In this document: one piece after another, positions 15,203-24,579 of the stretch
Position numbering within the stretch: the stretch's first letter is position 1
Layout of the letters: the number at the start of each line of letters is the position of its first letter
Assembly: GCF_047324175.1 (NCBI RefSeq)
Contig: NZ_CP178732.1
Location: 5,084,001 to 5,148,000, forward strand
Reading direction: 5' to 3'
Length of the DNA stretch: 64,000 bases
Source: Acerihabitans sp015654925
GTDB lineage: Bacteria; Pseudomonadota; Gammaproteobacteria; Enterobacterales; Enterobacteriaceae
The notes under the pieces: model-generated
What the model was told of the DNA's origin: nothing
Seen by the model: the letters and a program-made list of their open reading frames with translations, nothing else
The model's database searches: none
Position numbers and translations under genes: made by a program

Positions 15203-16936
15203 TCACTCGATCAACGGCTTGTAATGATGCGGCAGCCGCATCGCCACCAAATCCTTGCGCCGCACCACGTTGGTCGGATAACGGCTGCCCGGCAGCGACG
15301 CGGTATCCATCGTGAGCGTCGCCAAACCCGCCTCGCGCCATAACACCCGCTCCACCCGCGGAAACGCAAACGTCTCCGGTACGAAAACGCCGCTTAAACC
15401 GCCGGCGGCGCCATCCCCGCTCACTCCGTTGGCCAGCGCCAGATACACATTATTCTCCCCTGCGCGGGTGCGGAACAAATGCCAATGCAGCGGATCGGCC
15501 CCGGTGGGAATCGGATACCCCTGCGCGACCCGGCTGCCCCCATGGCCAAAACTAAATCCGCCCTCCAGCGCGGCGGAACAGGCGATCGCATCGCATCCCA
15601 TCAGCGCCAGCACCCGCCCCGACTCCGGCAACAGAGCGTCATTGCCCAGCAACAGCCCGATGCGCCCCGGCGCGATATCGAATACCGCCCATTCATCGCC
15701 GGGCGTCGCCCACCCCTGATACTCCTGCGGCACATGCATCTGGCGATAACACCCCACCACTCCCGCCGGCCCGGTCAGCACCAGCGCATTATGCATAGCG
15801 CCGTTCCCGCGCTCGGCGAACCCCACCGCCAGAAACACCCCAAGCTCCATCGCCAGCGCGGTCAGCGCGGCGATCTCCGGTCCGTCCAAAGCCAGGGCAT
15901 TATCCGCGGGATTATCCCGCCCGCTGAGCGCCAGTTCCGGAAACACCACCAGTTCGCTGCCGTCCCGCTCAACCGCCCGCGCGGCCAGCGCCGCAATCGC
16001 CGCCAAATTATCGGCCACTCGATCGGTGCAGGCGAACTGCGCCACGCTGATACGGCTGGTCTTGCCCGCCGGCAGCGGCCGGTGTCCATACAGGCCGAAA
16101 AAATCCTGCGGATTCCATAAAAACGTATCGCTCAGCAAGGCCATATAACGATCGGGGCGGCGCTGCGCGAACACCGGCTGCCGCAACACCAGACGCCGCC
16201 GGGCGCGGGCCAGATCGATCTCGCCGAAAGCGATGCCGTCCCCGTCATCCACCACCGCGGCCAGGGTGCCGTCCGGCTCGATCACGCAGCTGCCGCCGCT
16301 GAACTGTACCCCGCGTTCCAGCCCCCAGCGGTTGCTCTCCAGCAAATAACAGCCGTTCTCCATCGCCCGGGTAATCCAATAAGGCGCGGGGGTGCGCTCC
16401 GCCAGCCAGTTGCTGACATGGCAAATAATATCCGCGCCGGCCAGGGCCAGCAGCCGCGCGGTTTCTATATAATGGATATCCATGCATACCAAGATGCCGA
16501 TACGTCCGACCGGGGTATCAAATACCTGGTGGCCCACATCGCCGGCCGCGGCCCACTTCGGCTCCGAAATATAAGGATGGCTTTTGCGATGGCACCCCAG
16601 CACGCCCTGCGGCCCAATCAACACCGCGCTGTTGTAATACAGCGCGGTGCGCGGGTCCACCTCGGGCATGCCGAGCACGATATAACAATCATAGCGCCGG
16701 GCCAGTTCGGCAAAACGATCGGTACTGGGTCCGGGCACCGGCTCCACCTGCGGCGCAATCTCCTCCCGATCAAACCAGCAATAGCCGGTAGTGGCCATCT
16801 CGGGCGTGGTAATCAGGCGCGCGCCCCGCCGGGCCGCCTGCTCCACCCATTCCAGCAACCGGGCCAGATTGCGCTCTTTGGCGAACAGGGTAGGTTCAAA
16901 CTGGATGGCCGCGGCCAGAAATGGCGATAATGTCAT
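15203..16936 (-). CDS. Two-domain nitrilase-superfamily hydrolase, second domain lacking catalytic residues
   Basis: Two tandem carbon-nitrogen hydrolase domains in 577 residues. Domain 1 (about 5-255) keeps the Glu-Lys-Cys triad: E46 in TTPEMATTGY, K118 in GCHRKSHPYI and C151 in IGILVCMDIHY. Domain 2 (about 295-560) keeps the glutamate (E334 in VVFPELALSG) but has Gln for Lys (Q399, GCYRQMH) and Gly-Asn where the cysteine belongs (IGLLLGNDAL, 431-432). The second half is thus probably a structural or regulatory pseudo-enzyme. ATG at 16936 follows GAGGG, two bases after the amiR stop, so it ends the amide operon. Role: hydrolysis of an amide or nitrile to acid plus ammonia, substrate unknown. 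An upstream TTG at 16942 is less likely. Confidence 0.85.
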   Translation of the reverse strand: MTLSPFLAAAIQFEPTLFAKERNLARLLEWVEQAARRGARLITTPEMATTGYCWFDREEIAPQVEPVPGPSTDRFAELARRYDCYIVLGMPEVDPRTALYYNSAVLIGPQGVLGCHRKSHPYISEPKWAAAGDVGHQVFDTPVGRIGILVCMDIHYIETARLLALAGADIICHVSNWLAERTPAPYWITRAMENGCYLLESNRWGLERGVQFSGGSCVIEPDGTLAAVVDDGDGIAFGEIDLARARRRLVLRQPVFAQRRPDRYMALLSDTFLWNPQDFFGLYGHRPLPAGKTSRISVAQFACTDRVADNLAAIAALAARAVERDGSELVVFPELALSGRDNPADNALALDGPEIAALTALAMELGVFLAVGFAERGNGAMHNALVLTGPAGVVGCYRQMHVPQEYQGWATPGDEWAVFDIAPGRIGLLLGNDALLPESGRVLALMGCDAIACSAALEGGFSFGHGGSRVAQGYPIPTGADPLHWHLFRTRAGENNVYLALANGVSGDGAAGGLSGVFVPETFAFPRVERVLWREAGLATLTMDTASLPGSRYPTNVVRRKDLVAMRLPHHYKPLIE

Positions 16937-16938
16937 GA

Positions 16939-17586
16939 TCAACCCTCTTTATTTTTACCGCCGGTCTTGGCGGCCGGCGAGGTCAGGGAAAAAATATCGT
17001 TGGCCTGGATAAGCGAGCGCGAAATATCTTCGATGGTGATCCGCTTATCCATGGCCTGCTGGCGCAGGATTTCGTAGGCTTGCTCCTCCCCGATCCCGTG
17101 CATATGCATCAGGATCGTCTTGGCCTCGCTCACCTGGCGCAGGCCGAGGATCTTTTTCTCCAGCCGATCAACCCGATCGGTCAGTTGCCGCGCCTGCTGG
17201 CTCAAATGCAGGGCAAAGATAATCGCCGACAGCAAACCCGATACCCGGATTGGGGTATTAATGGTCGCCCTGGCGCCCAGTTTCAGCGCCTGATCGATAA
17301 ACGTCGGGTTTTCGTAGGTAATCACCGCCACCAGGGGAATGGCGCTTTGCGCCAGCCACGGCACGTCCGATTCCCGCCGATCGGGTTGCAGCGCCAGAAA
17401 AATCAGATCCGCGTCCGCCGGGGACTCGTCCGGTATCGGCCAAAAAGCGCGTACCATCAGCCCCATGCGGCGCAAATGGTCGGTCAGGGTCTTACCATCT
17501 TCATCATGGGGATGCAGCACTACCACCCGCATACCCCGGCTGAGCAACCGGGCGGTAATACTGGTCCGGGAATCATCAGGGTGCAT
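16939..17586 (-). CDS. amiR: AmiR-like ANTAR antiterminator
   Basis: Resembles Pseudomonas AmiR. Residues about 18-127 form a receiver-like domain without an acceptor aspartate at the usual strand end (ADLIFLALQPD), a coiled coil runs about 128-150, and an ANTAR RNA-binding domain fills 143-195 (SEAKTILMHMHGIGEEQAYEILRQQ). AmiR proteins stop termination in leader RNAs and are held inactive by AmiC until an amide binds. The start overlaps amiC by 11 bases; an internal ATG at 17532 is an alternative. The probable target is the terminator hairpin in the leader of the same operon (24598-24629), over 7 kb upstream. That link is inference from family and layout. Confidence 0.88.
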   Translation of the reverse strand: MHPDDSRTSITARLLSRGMRVVVLHPHDEDGKTLTDHLRRMGLMVRAFWPIPDESPADADLIFLALQPDRRESDVPWLAQSAIPLVAVITYENPTFIDQALKLGARATINTPIRVSGLLSAIIFALHLSQQARQLTDRVDRLEKKILGLRQVSEAKTILMHMHGIGEEQAYEILRQQAMDKRITIEDISRSLIQANDIFSLTSPAAKTGGKNKEG

Positions 17587-18748
17587 CGGGCTGCTCCAGT
17601 TTTGTCAGTTTGGTGACCCAGTCGCCTTCTATCTGGTTACTCATATAGGGGTCCGGTCGTACCCGATTGCGCGACTCCCAGACAATTTCAAACTGCCCGC
17701 GGCCGTCGGCGCAGCCGATGCGCGGATACAGCCCGGTATGCTGGTTCAGGGGGTCGATCTGGATACGCCCCTGCGGCGCATCGTATTCACATCCTCGCAG
17801 GCAGGGCAACAAAGCGGGCACCTCGTCGCTGCCGCACTCCCGTACCGCCCGGGCATATAAATGCAGCTGGCTATAGGCCGCCTCCCAGTTCATATCCGTT
17901 GACACCCCCGCGCCGAAATGCGCATGAAAATGCGCCAGCGCCTGGCGGTTCTCAGGGGTGTTCACGCTTTGGAAATAAGGCGCCGACGTATAATGGCCGC
18001 AGGCGTACTGCGCGCCCATCATGGCGATTTCGGTTTCCGACGTATTCAGGCTGCCGATTGGCATACGCGCCGGGTCCAGTCCCGCATCGGCATAGGCGCG
18101 ATATAAAAACGGCACCGTCTGGCCAATCATGGTGCTGAAAATAAAATCCGGCTGCTTCTTTTTCACATCCTCGATAATCGGTAAAAACGCCTCGTACGGC
18201 GCGTTTAAATCCAAATACCGTTCGCCGATCACCGCGCCATCGTGGTGTTGCAGAATCAACTCCTGCATATTGCGGTTGCATTCATAGGGATAAACATAGC
18301 GCGAGCCAATCATATAAACCCGGGCCCCGAAACGGCGGGTAAGATAATCCGCCATCTGCACGCTGTTTTGGTTGGGGGACGCCCCGCCGTAAATAATGTT
18401 TTCCGAAAATTCGAAGCCTTCATACTGCTGGGGATAGAACAGCAGGCGCCGGTATTTCTCGACGATCGGCAGGATGGCCTTGCGGCTGCTGGAGGTATAA
18501 CCGCCAAAAATAACGTTAATCCCGCGCTCGACGATCAGTTTTTCCGCCAACTGGCGAAAGCGGGCATTTTCCGACATCGGATCATAATGCACCGCGCGCA
18601 GCTCGCGGCCGTTGATGCCGCCGGACTGATTGATCTCGTCGATGGCCTGCCGCGCGCCGCGCATTTGCGAGGCCTCAAGCGACGCGGTCACGCCGCTGGC
18701 GGAAAAAAGCAGGCCGATAGTTAAAGGTGCCGCTGAACTCATTTTCAC
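17576..18748 (-). CDS. amiC: AmiC-like cytoplasmic amide sensor (negative regulator)
   Basis: Type I periplasmic-binding-protein fold of 390 residues without a signal peptide: it starts MKMSSAAPLTIGLLFSASGVTA, unlike the secreted UrtA upstream. The match to Pseudomonas AmiC is close: LLFYPQQYEGFEFSENIIYGG, SPNQNSVQMADYL, IGSRYVYPYECNRNM, SLNTSETEIAMM, WEAAYSQLHLYARA and the end RPDPYM. AmiC binds small amides and, when empty, sequesters AmiR. It overlaps amiR, as expected for a stoichiometric complex. It could be mistaken for the transporter binding protein, but the missing signal peptide and its position beside amiR decide the call. Confidence 0.9.
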   Translation of the reverse strand: MKMSSAAPLTIGLLFSASGVTASLEASQMRGARQAIDEINQSGGINGRELRAVHYDPMSENARFRQLAEKLIVERGINVIFGGYTSSSRKAILPIVEKYRRLLFYPQQYEGFEFSENIIYGGASPNQNSVQMADYLTRRFGARVYMIGSRYVYPYECNRNMQELILQHHDGAVIGERYLDLNAPYEAFLPIIEDVKKKQPDFIFSTMIGQTVPFLYRAYADAGLDPARMPIGSLNTSETEIAMMGAQYACGHYTSAPYFQSVNTPENRQALAHFHAHFGAGVSTDMNWEAAYSQLHLYARAVRECGSDEVPALLPCLRGCEYDAPQGRIQIDPLNQHTGLYPRIGCADGRGQFEIVWESRNRVRPDPYMSNQIEGDWVTKLTKLEQPDAP

Positions 18749-18813
18749 CCGCTTATCTTGACTGAAGACCGGCGGCGGCCAACGCGCGCCGCCTTGAATA
18801 CCACGCCATCCGG

Positions 18814-19803
18814 CTACAGCGCCAGCAGGGTTTTATTGATCATGGCGCCGACGCTGTACTTCGGATCGACCATATTGCCCAGCCGCACTTTGCCGCACTG
18901 GCTCAGCAGCATATACGCATCCCATTGATCGAAACCATAATCGGCCACCAGCCAGTAGATCAAGTCCCGGTAGGCGATGCGGGTGGCATCTTCCAGCGGC
19001 CGCGCGCTACCGATACTCATGATCGACTCCGCATTCTCCATGCGCGGCCAGGAGATCTGCCATTGTTTGATCAGATCGACTTTGATAATGGTGGTGGAGG
19101 CGTATTCCACCGCGGTGCCGCACAGCTCGCCGTCCCCCTGGCAGGCATGGGCGTCGCCGATAAACAGGCGGCCGCCGGGCGAGCGTACCGGCAGATAGGT
19201 AATGCTGCCCGGACCGATATCCGGCACGTCCATATTGCCGCCGTGGTTATCCGGGGTCAGGGAGTTGATCGAGTCGATCTCGGGCGATACGCTCAGGGTG
19301 CCGATATGGGGTTTATACGGCAGGGTATGGCGGTCGCTCCAATACACCTGCTGGTCGTCGAGCTTGATGCGCTTGACCTTTTCCGGCAGCGGATCGTTAA
19401 GCATGGCGGTCAGATCCGTGCCGGTCAATCCGCCGAAATGGGGGATCATGGCGCAGATGCCGTGCGGATCGTCGCCGCGGGGCAGCATGCTTTCAATATA
19501 AACCGCCAGCACATCGCCTTTTTCCGCGCCGGTAACCATGATCGGTCCGTTTTGCGGGTTAAGGAACGGCATATTCAGCAGTTCGCTCGGTTTATCATGT
19601 TCGTGGTTAATCGCGCCTTCGAACGCATCGCGGGTATCCACGATCACCCGATCGCCCGGTTCGATGGTCAGCACCGGCGTCGAGTACGGCCCGATGGTAT
19701 AGTGAAATTCCTTTTGCATCGCTTCGGTCAAATGATGGGTCACCGGCTGGCGCCCGGCGCCGACGCCGCGTTTGGTCATGATGGATTGGTCAAGCCAGTT
19801 CAT
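18814..19803 (-). CDS. fmdA: Formamidase/acetamidase (FmdA/AmdA family)
   Basis: Metal-dependent formamidase/acetamidase of 329 residues. Family marks: ALTIEPGDRV-type VLTIEPGDRVIVDTRDAFEGAI, MLPRGDDPHGICAMIPHFGGL, the strongly conserved DNHGGNMDVPDIGPGSITYLPV, and GRLFIGDAHACQGDGELCGTAVE. It splits formamide or acetamide into ammonia and the acid in the cytoplasm. ATG at 19803 has GGAG seven bases upstream. It lies directly after urtE in the operon, so imported amides are hydrolysed here. The lineage of fmdA with urea/amide ABC transporter genes is known from Methylophilus and others. Urease genes are absent, so amides rather than urea are the likelier cargo of the transporter. Confidence 0.9.
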   Translation of the reverse strand: MNWLDQSIMTKRGVGAGRQPVTHHLTEAMQKEFHYTIGPYSTPVLTIEPGDRVIVDTRDAFEGAINHEHDKPSELLNMPFLNPQNGPIMVTGAEKGDVLAVYIESMLPRGDDPHGICAMIPHFGGLTGTDLTAMLNDPLPEKVKRIKLDDQQVYWSDRHTLPYKPHIGTLSVSPEIDSINSLTPDNHGGNMDVPDIGPGSITYLPVRSPGGRLFIGDAHACQGDGELCGTAVEYASTTIIKVDLIKQWQISWPRMENAESIMSIGSARPLEDATRIAYRDLIYWLVADYGFDQWDAYMLLSQCGKVRLGNMVDPKYSVGAMINKTLLAL

Positions 19804-19851
19804 AGGTTATCTCCATAGGGCATAGATCCCCCCGTTCTGGGAGGGCTGGGT

Positions 19852-20571
19852 TTATAAGGCCAGGTAGCGGCGCATCAGGGCGTCGTCACAGAGCTGCGCG
19901 TGGTCCAGAGTGTCGATAATCCGGCCCTTATCCATCACGCAGCAGCGGTGGGCCGCGCGCTGCACCATGGCGATATCCTGCTCCACCAGGATCACCGCCA
20001 CGCGCAGTTCCCGCGCGATGCGCACCAGCGTGTCGGCGATAATATGGACGATGGAAGGCTGCACCCCTTCGGAGGGCTCATCGAGCAGCAGGACCCTGGG
20101 CGCGCCCACCAGCGCGCGGGCGATGGCCAATTGCTGCTGTTCGCCGCCGCTCATGGTGCCGGCCTTTTGCTTCAGGCGCTGGCGCAGGATGGGGAAATAC
20201 TCAAGCACCTGTTGCAGTTGATCCTGCGCCGCGCGGCGATTCTCACGTAAAAACTGCATACCCACCTGGAGATTTTCACCCACCGTCAGGCCGCCGAACA
20301 CCTCGCGTCCCTGGGGCACGTAGCCGATGCCCAGATGGGCGCGCCGCTGCGGCGTGGCGCGGGTAATATCGGTTTCGGCCAGCAACAGGCCGCCTTCCCC
20401 CACGGGCAGCAGGCCAATCAGCGCCCGCATCAGGGTGGTTTTGCCCACGCCGTTGCGCCCGATAAGTCCCAGCACTTCGGCCGCATGCAATTGCAGCGTC
20501 ACGCCGTTTAAGACCCGGCCGCCGCCGTAACCGCCGCTCAGGCCGCTGGCCTGTAGTAGTATCTCGTTCAT
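19852..20571 (-). CDS. urtE: UrtE/LivF-type ABC transporter ATPase
   Basis: ATP-binding subunit of 239 residues. Walker A is GRNGVGKTT (LIGRNGVGKTTLMRAL), the signature is MSGGEQQQLAIARAL and Walker B is VLLLDEPSEGVQPSI. LivF/UrtE-specific features are YVPQGREVFGGLTVGENL and the short C-terminal end MRRYLAL. It overlaps the urtD stop by four bases (ATGA), so the two ATPases are translationally coupled and probably form a heterodimer. Part of the UrtABCDE importer for urea or short-chain amides. Confidence 0.9.
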   Translation of the reverse strand: MNEILLQASGLSGGYGGGRVLNGVTLQLHAAEVLGLIGRNGVGKTTLMRALIGLLPVGEGGLLLAETDITRATPQRRAHLGIGYVPQGREVFGGLTVGENLQVGMQFLRENRRAAQDQLQQVLEYFPILRQRLKQKAGTMSGGEQQQLAIARALVGAPRVLLLDEPSEGVQPSIVHIIADTLVRIARELRVAVILVEQDIAMVQRAAHRCCVMDKGRIIDTLDHAQLCDDALMRRYLAL

Positions 20572-21311
20572 GACGCTTTCCCCAGATAGATATCCGCCAC
20601 ATCTTCACGGGCCAGTACCTGCGCCGCTTCGCCGTCGGCGAACACCCGGCCGCCGTGCAATACGGTGACCCGCGTGGCGATCTGCCGCACAAACGTCATA
20701 TCGTGCTCCACCACCATCAGCGTCAGGCCGTCGCGCTGCATCTGTTTAATCAATTCGCCGGTGAGCTGGGTCTCTTCAATGGATAATCCGGCCACCGGTT
20801 CATCAAGCATCAGCAGGGTCGGGCGCAGCGATACCGCCATGGCGATTTCCAGCCACTGTTTTTTACCATGGGATAAATTGCCGGCCCGCTGGCGGCGTTC
20901 CGCCGTCAGCCGGAATTTCTCCAGCAAAATATCGATCCCGTCCCCCGCCCCGCGCCCGGCCGCCCGCAGATGGCTGAGCGACAGCTGCAAATGCTGCGCC
21001 ACCGTCAGTTCGGGAAAAATGCCGGGGATCTGGAATTTAATGCTCATGCCGCGGCGAATACGCTGGAAGGGCTTTAACGCGTTCAGCCGCTGGCCCAAAA
21101 AATAAATTTCCCCCGCGCTGGGGCTATGCTCGCCGGTCAGCAGTTTAAAAAAGGTGCTTTTGCCGGCCCCGTTCGGCCCGATCACGCAGCGCACCTCGCC
21201 CTGATTAATGGCCATATCCACGCCGTTAATCACCTGCGCGCCGCCGAAGCGTTTGCTCAGTCCGCGCGCTTCCAATACCGGTTGCGCCACATCGGTCGCC
21301 AGGGAATTCAT
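20568..21311 (-). CDS. urtD: UrtD/LivG-type ABC transporter ATPase
   Basis: ATPase of 247 residues with Walker A GPNGAGKST, signature NLSHGKKQWLEIAMAV (a UrtD-type LSHGxxQ rather than LSGGQ) and Walker B LLMLDEPVAGLS. The SHGKKQWLE signature is typical of urea-type rather than branched-chain amino acid importers, supporting the Urt assignment. Overlaps urtC and urtE by four bases on each side. Energises import together with UrtE. Confidence 0.9.
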   Translation of the reverse strand: MNSLATDVAQPVLEARGLSKRFGGAQVINGVDMAINQGEVRCVIGPNGAGKSTFFKLLTGEHSPSAGEIYFLGQRLNALKPFQRIRRGMSIKFQIPGIFPELTVAQHLQLSLSHLRAAGRGAGDGIDILLEKFRLTAERRQRAGNLSHGKKQWLEIAMAVSLRPTLLMLDEPVAGLSIEETQLTGELIKQMQRDGLTLMVVEHDMTFVRQIATRVTVLHGGRVFADGEAAQVLAREDVADIYLGKAS

Positions 21312-22375
21312 CGCGGGTCCTCCTTATCGGCGCGCGCCGGCCACCGCCGGGCGAACAGTTCACCCAGCCAGGGCAGCAGCCCTTGCGGCGCGGCCAGCAC
21401 CACGAACAGCAAAATGGCCCCCAGCAGGATCATTGCGTACTCGCTGCCGTAAATCGCCAGCCACTGGGAGAGCCATACCAGGGCCGCGGTAATTACGATG
21501 GTGCCGAAAATATTTTTACGCCCGGCGGTGGCCACCCAGATAACCGGCATGGCGGCCGCCGTGAGTCCCATGGAGGATGGGGTGATATAGGCGCCCCACA
21601 GCGTATAGAGCGCGCCGGATAACCCGGACAGCACGCCGCCCAGGATAAATACCAGCAGCTGATAACGGCGGATATCGATGCCCAGCATTTCGGCGCGCCG
21701 GGGATTTTCGCGAATCGAGGCCAGGGTCAGTCCGAACCCGGAACCCAACAACCGGCGCACGCCCCAGTACGCCAGCGCCAGCAGCAGTACCACCAGATAA
21801 TAAAAAGCATTGCCCTCCAGGGTCAGCGGTTCGCCGCCGAACCCCGGCAGCGATAGCGGCGGCATCCCCGACATGCCGTTGAACCCGTTCAGGCGCGCGC
21901 CGCCGATGGTCCACTGCGGTCCGGCGGTCTGCGACATAAAGGTTTCCATCACCAGCGTAAACGACAGCGTCACGATGCCGATGAAAATGCCGGTGACCCC
22001 GCCGTAAAACATCAGGTAACCCAATATGGCGGCAACCGCGGCGGCCATAACCAGGGCTATCAGCAGACCGGTCCAGCTCGATAGCGCCCCGTCGCCGAAG
22101 TTGATGGTCAATACGCCATAGGTATAACCCGCCAGGCCGAAAAACGCGGTTTGGCCGAACGACAATATGCCGCCGTGCCCCCACATGGCCGCCAGGCCGA
22201 TGGCGCCGAAAGTCCACAACAAGAAGTAGGACAGGTCCCCCACCGTCGAGTCGTCGGCCACCAGCGGCAATAGCAGCATGGCCGCGGTTACCAGCACGCC
22301 CGCCGGGCCTTTGCCGGCAAGCCAGCCGGCCGCGCCGCGCCTCGCGGGTCGATTTGTTTGCATAACAGTCACCAT
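21308..22375 (-). CDS. urtC: UrtC/LivM-type ABC permease
   Basis: Inner-membrane permease of 355 residues with about ten hydrophobic segments. GHGGILSFGQTAFFGLAGYTYG is the LivM/UrtC signature, and the cytoplasmic coupling loop region SIRENPRRAEMLGIDIRRYQL is clear. ATG candidates lie at 22375 and 22363. It begins seven bases after urtB and overlaps urtD by four. Forms the channel with UrtB. Confidence 0.9.
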   Translation of the reverse strand: MVTVMQTNRPARRGAAGWLAGKGPAGVLVTAAMLLLPLVADDSTVGDLSYFLLWTFGAIGLAAMWGHGGILSFGQTAFFGLAGYTYGVLTINFGDGALSSWTGLLIALVMAAAVAAILGYLMFYGGVTGIFIGIVTLSFTLVMETFMSQTAGPQWTIGGARLNGFNGMSGMPPLSLPGFGGEPLTLEGNAFYYLVVLLLALAYWGVRRLLGSGFGLTLASIRENPRRAEMLGIDIRRYQLLVFILGGVLSGLSGALYTLWGAYITPSSMGLTAAAMPVIWVATAGRKNIFGTIVITAALVWLSQWLAIYGSEYAMILLGAILLFVVLAAPQGLLPWLGELFARRWPARADKEDPR

Positions 22376-22382
22376 GCCGCTC

Positions 22383-23252
22383 CTAGCGATTACGGGTAAA
22401 CAGGCTGCCGACGCCCTGGGGTAAGATACGAATCACCAGCATGGCGGTGACCAGCAGGCCGATCTGGCCGGCCAACTGTCCGTACCAGGAATTAAGGCCG
22501 GTTTGGATGGCGCCCAGCGCCATCGCCGCCGGAATGGTGCCGACCAGTACATTCGCGCCGCCCACCACCACCGAGACAAACGCCTGTACGATAAAACTGC
22601 TGCCCATGGTGGGCACCGCGGTCAGCGTGGGCGCGTACAGCGCCCCGCACAGCCCGGCCAGGCCGGCGCCCAGCGCGAAGGTCAGGGTATAGATGCGATC
22701 GGTTTCCAATCCCAGGCAGGACGCCATGCGCGCATTCTGGATGGTCGCCCGGGCGCAAACGCCGTAATTGGTATGGAAAAATACCCCGTACAGCAGCAGC
22801 AGGATGCCGATGGCGAACAGCGGCAACAGCGCCCGGTAGGTGGCAAAAGAGTATTCGCCGAACGTAAAGGACCCGAACGGCGTGGATAACCCTTCCAGCG
22901 ACGGGCCGGCAATCAGCAGCATCCCCTGCTGCACGATCAGGCTGATCGCCCAGGTGGCCACCACCGAATCATGCAGCCGCCCATACAGATGGCGCACCAC
23001 CAGCCGCTCCACTACCCCGCCGGCAAACGCCGCTGCCAGGGTGCCCAGCAGCATGGCCACCGGCAGCACCACCCCGGCTTTATTCATCAGGATGGTGACG
23101 TAAGCCCCGCACATAATAAATTCGCCGTGGGCCAGGTTAATCACGCCCATCATGCCGAAAATCACCGCCAGGCCCAATGCGGCCAGCACCAGATAGGCAA
23201 AGTTATCGCCAAATTGATAAATCACTGAATATAATGCGGAAATTATTAACAT
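22383..23252 (-). CDS. urtB: UrtB/LivH-type ABC permease
   Basis: Inner-membrane permease of 289 residues with about eight hydrophobic segments. GMMGVINLAHGEFIMCGAYV is the conserved LivH/UrtB N-terminal signature; TIQNARMASCLGLETDRIYT is the coupling loop and QAFVSVVVGGANVLVGTIPAA a late family segment. It follows urtA after a GC-rich hairpin that probably lowers permease expression relative to the binding protein. Partner of UrtC. Confidence 0.9.
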   Translation of the reverse strand: MLIISALYSVIYQFGDNFAYLVLAALGLAVIFGMMGVINLAHGEFIMCGAYVTILMNKAGVVLPVAMLLGTLAAAFAGGVVERLVVRHLYGRLHDSVVATWAISLIVQQGMLLIAGPSLEGLSTPFGSFTFGEYSFATYRALLPLFAIGILLLLYGVFFHTNYGVCARATIQNARMASCLGLETDRIYTLTFALGAGLAGLCGALYAPTLTAVPTMGSSFIVQAFVSVVVGGANVLVGTIPAAMALGAIQTGLNSWYGQLAGQIGLLVTAMLVIRILPQGVGSLFTRNR

Positions 23253-23290
23253 CCCGGTCTACTCCCCTGCCATTAACCACCGGTTCCCAT

Positions 23291-23309
23291 GGGGGCCGCC
23301 ATGGCCCCC
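23291..23309 (-). terminator. Intercistronic hairpin between urtA and urtB
   Basis: Seven-base-pair GC-only stem (GGGGGCC with GGCCCCC) around a five-base loop. It has no T run, so it is more likely an mRNA-stability or partial-termination element that keeps UrtA in excess. Confidence 0.45.
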
Positions 23310-23317
23310 TGGACGCG

Positions 23318-24556
23318 TCATGCCTTGGGAGGATTGGACGGGGTATATTGGTTATGATCGGGTTTCACCGGCAGGTTGCAGCCGACCTGCCCCAGCCAGT
23401 AAGGTTTGATGTCATTCCATACTTTGGGAATTTCTATGGAGTGATCTTCTTTCACATGGGCCAGATAAATGGTGTGGCTCAGGTGATGGCTTTTCGGATC
23501 GATGCAGACTTTGCCGGACGGGCCGTCGGTACAGATGTCGCCGCTTTCCAGGGCTTTGCGCACCGCGGCCATATCGGTGCTTTTCGCCTGTTCGACGGCG
23601 GCCTTATACAGATAAACCGCATCATAGGCATTGGCCGCTTCCTGGTTGATATAGGGCTCATTAGGGTATTTGGCGTGGAAGCGCTGTTTGAAATCATTGC
23701 TCGCCGGAGTATCCACTTCTTCCAGATAGTTGGCGGTGACATACATATCTTTCAGCGCCGGCGCCTTAAAGCGTTTGTGTTCGTAGGCCTGGCCCACATT
23801 CACCGAGCTGCCCATCGGCAGGTCCAGCTTGGCCGCCGCCGCTTGCTCGTAATAAGAAGACTGGTTGGCGCCCACCAACAGTGTCACGACAAAATCCGGT
23901 TTAGCTTTCTGAATATTCTGAATGGTCTGGCCGAACTGCGACACGCTCAGGGGAATAAATTCTTCGCCCACCATGGTGCCGCCGTTTTCTTTGACGATAT
24001 TGCGCACCCATTCGGCGGAGATCTGGCCGAAGTTATAATCCGCGGCGATGGTGTAAACTTTTTTGCCGTACTTTTCCATCAGCCAGGGAATCAGGGTAGA
24101 GAATTGCTGTTCCGGCACGGCGCCGGTAACAAACACATTGGTATCGCATACGCCGCCTTCGTACTGATTATTATACCAATACATTTGCTTGGCGCGGTCC
24201 ATAATGGGGCGAATCGCTTCGCGCGACGCGCTGGAAAACGCGCCGAATATCACGTCGGCCTTATCATTATTAATTAAACGGCGGGCCATTTGCTGAAAGC
24301 GGGTATTATCTGACTGCGTATCATATTTAATCAGTTCGATGGGGCGGCCCATTATTCCGCCTTTGGCATTAATTTCCTCAACCGCCAATTCCGTAGCATG
24401 GATTTTAGGTATCACCGGCAGAGCGAAATTACCGGAAGCATCTTCCAGCAGACCTATTTTTATTGGCTTATCCGCAGCGATGGCAGCATGAGTTATTCCC
24501 ATGGAAAAAAGTGACGCAAGCGCAATAGCAACATAATTACTTTTTATTGAGGACAT
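23318..24556 (-). CDS. urtA: UrtA-type periplasmic urea/amide-binding protein
   Basis: Secreted solute-binding protein of 412 residues. The signal peptide runs from MSSIKSNYVAIALASLF to the AIA-ADK cleavage site near residue 28. The mature part has KIGLLEDASGNFALPVIPKIH, AVEEINAKGGIMGRPIEL, SSASREAIRPIMD and YNNQYEGGVCDTNVFVTG, all typical of UrtA/FmdD proteins. ATG at 24556 has AGGGG seven bases upstream; the frame stays open into the leader, but that part overlaps the promoter and terminator hairpin and is not coding. First gene of the operon urtABCDE-fmdA-amiC-amiR-nitrilase. It delivers urea, formamide or a short amide to UrtBC. Confidence 0.9.
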   Translation of the reverse strand: MSSIKSNYVAIALASLFSMGITHAAIAADKPIKIGLLEDASGNFALPVIPKIHATELAVEEINAKGGIMGRPIELIKYDTQSDNTRFQQMARRLINNDKADVIFGAFSSASREAIRPIMDRAKQMYWYNNQYEGGVCDTNVFVTGAVPEQQFSTLIPWLMEKYGKKVYTIAADYNFGQISAEWVRNIVKENGGTMVGEEFIPLSVSQFGQTIQNIQKAKPDFVVTLLVGANQSSYYEQAAAAKLDLPMGSSVNVGQAYEHKRFKAPALKDMYVTANYLEEVDTPASNDFKQRFHAKYPNEPYINQEAANAYDAVYLYKAAVEQAKSTDMAAVRKALESGDICTDGPSGKVCIDPKSHHLSHTIYLAHVKEDHSIEIPKVWNDIKPYWLGQVGCNLPVKPDHNQYTPSNPPKA

Positions 24557-24579
24557 GATAACCCCTTGTGGCGTTGTCT

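Noticed and set aside
17576..18748. Second urea-transport binding protein
   Set aside because: No signal peptide, overlaps amiR and follows AmiC residue patterns; it is a cytoplasmic sensor.
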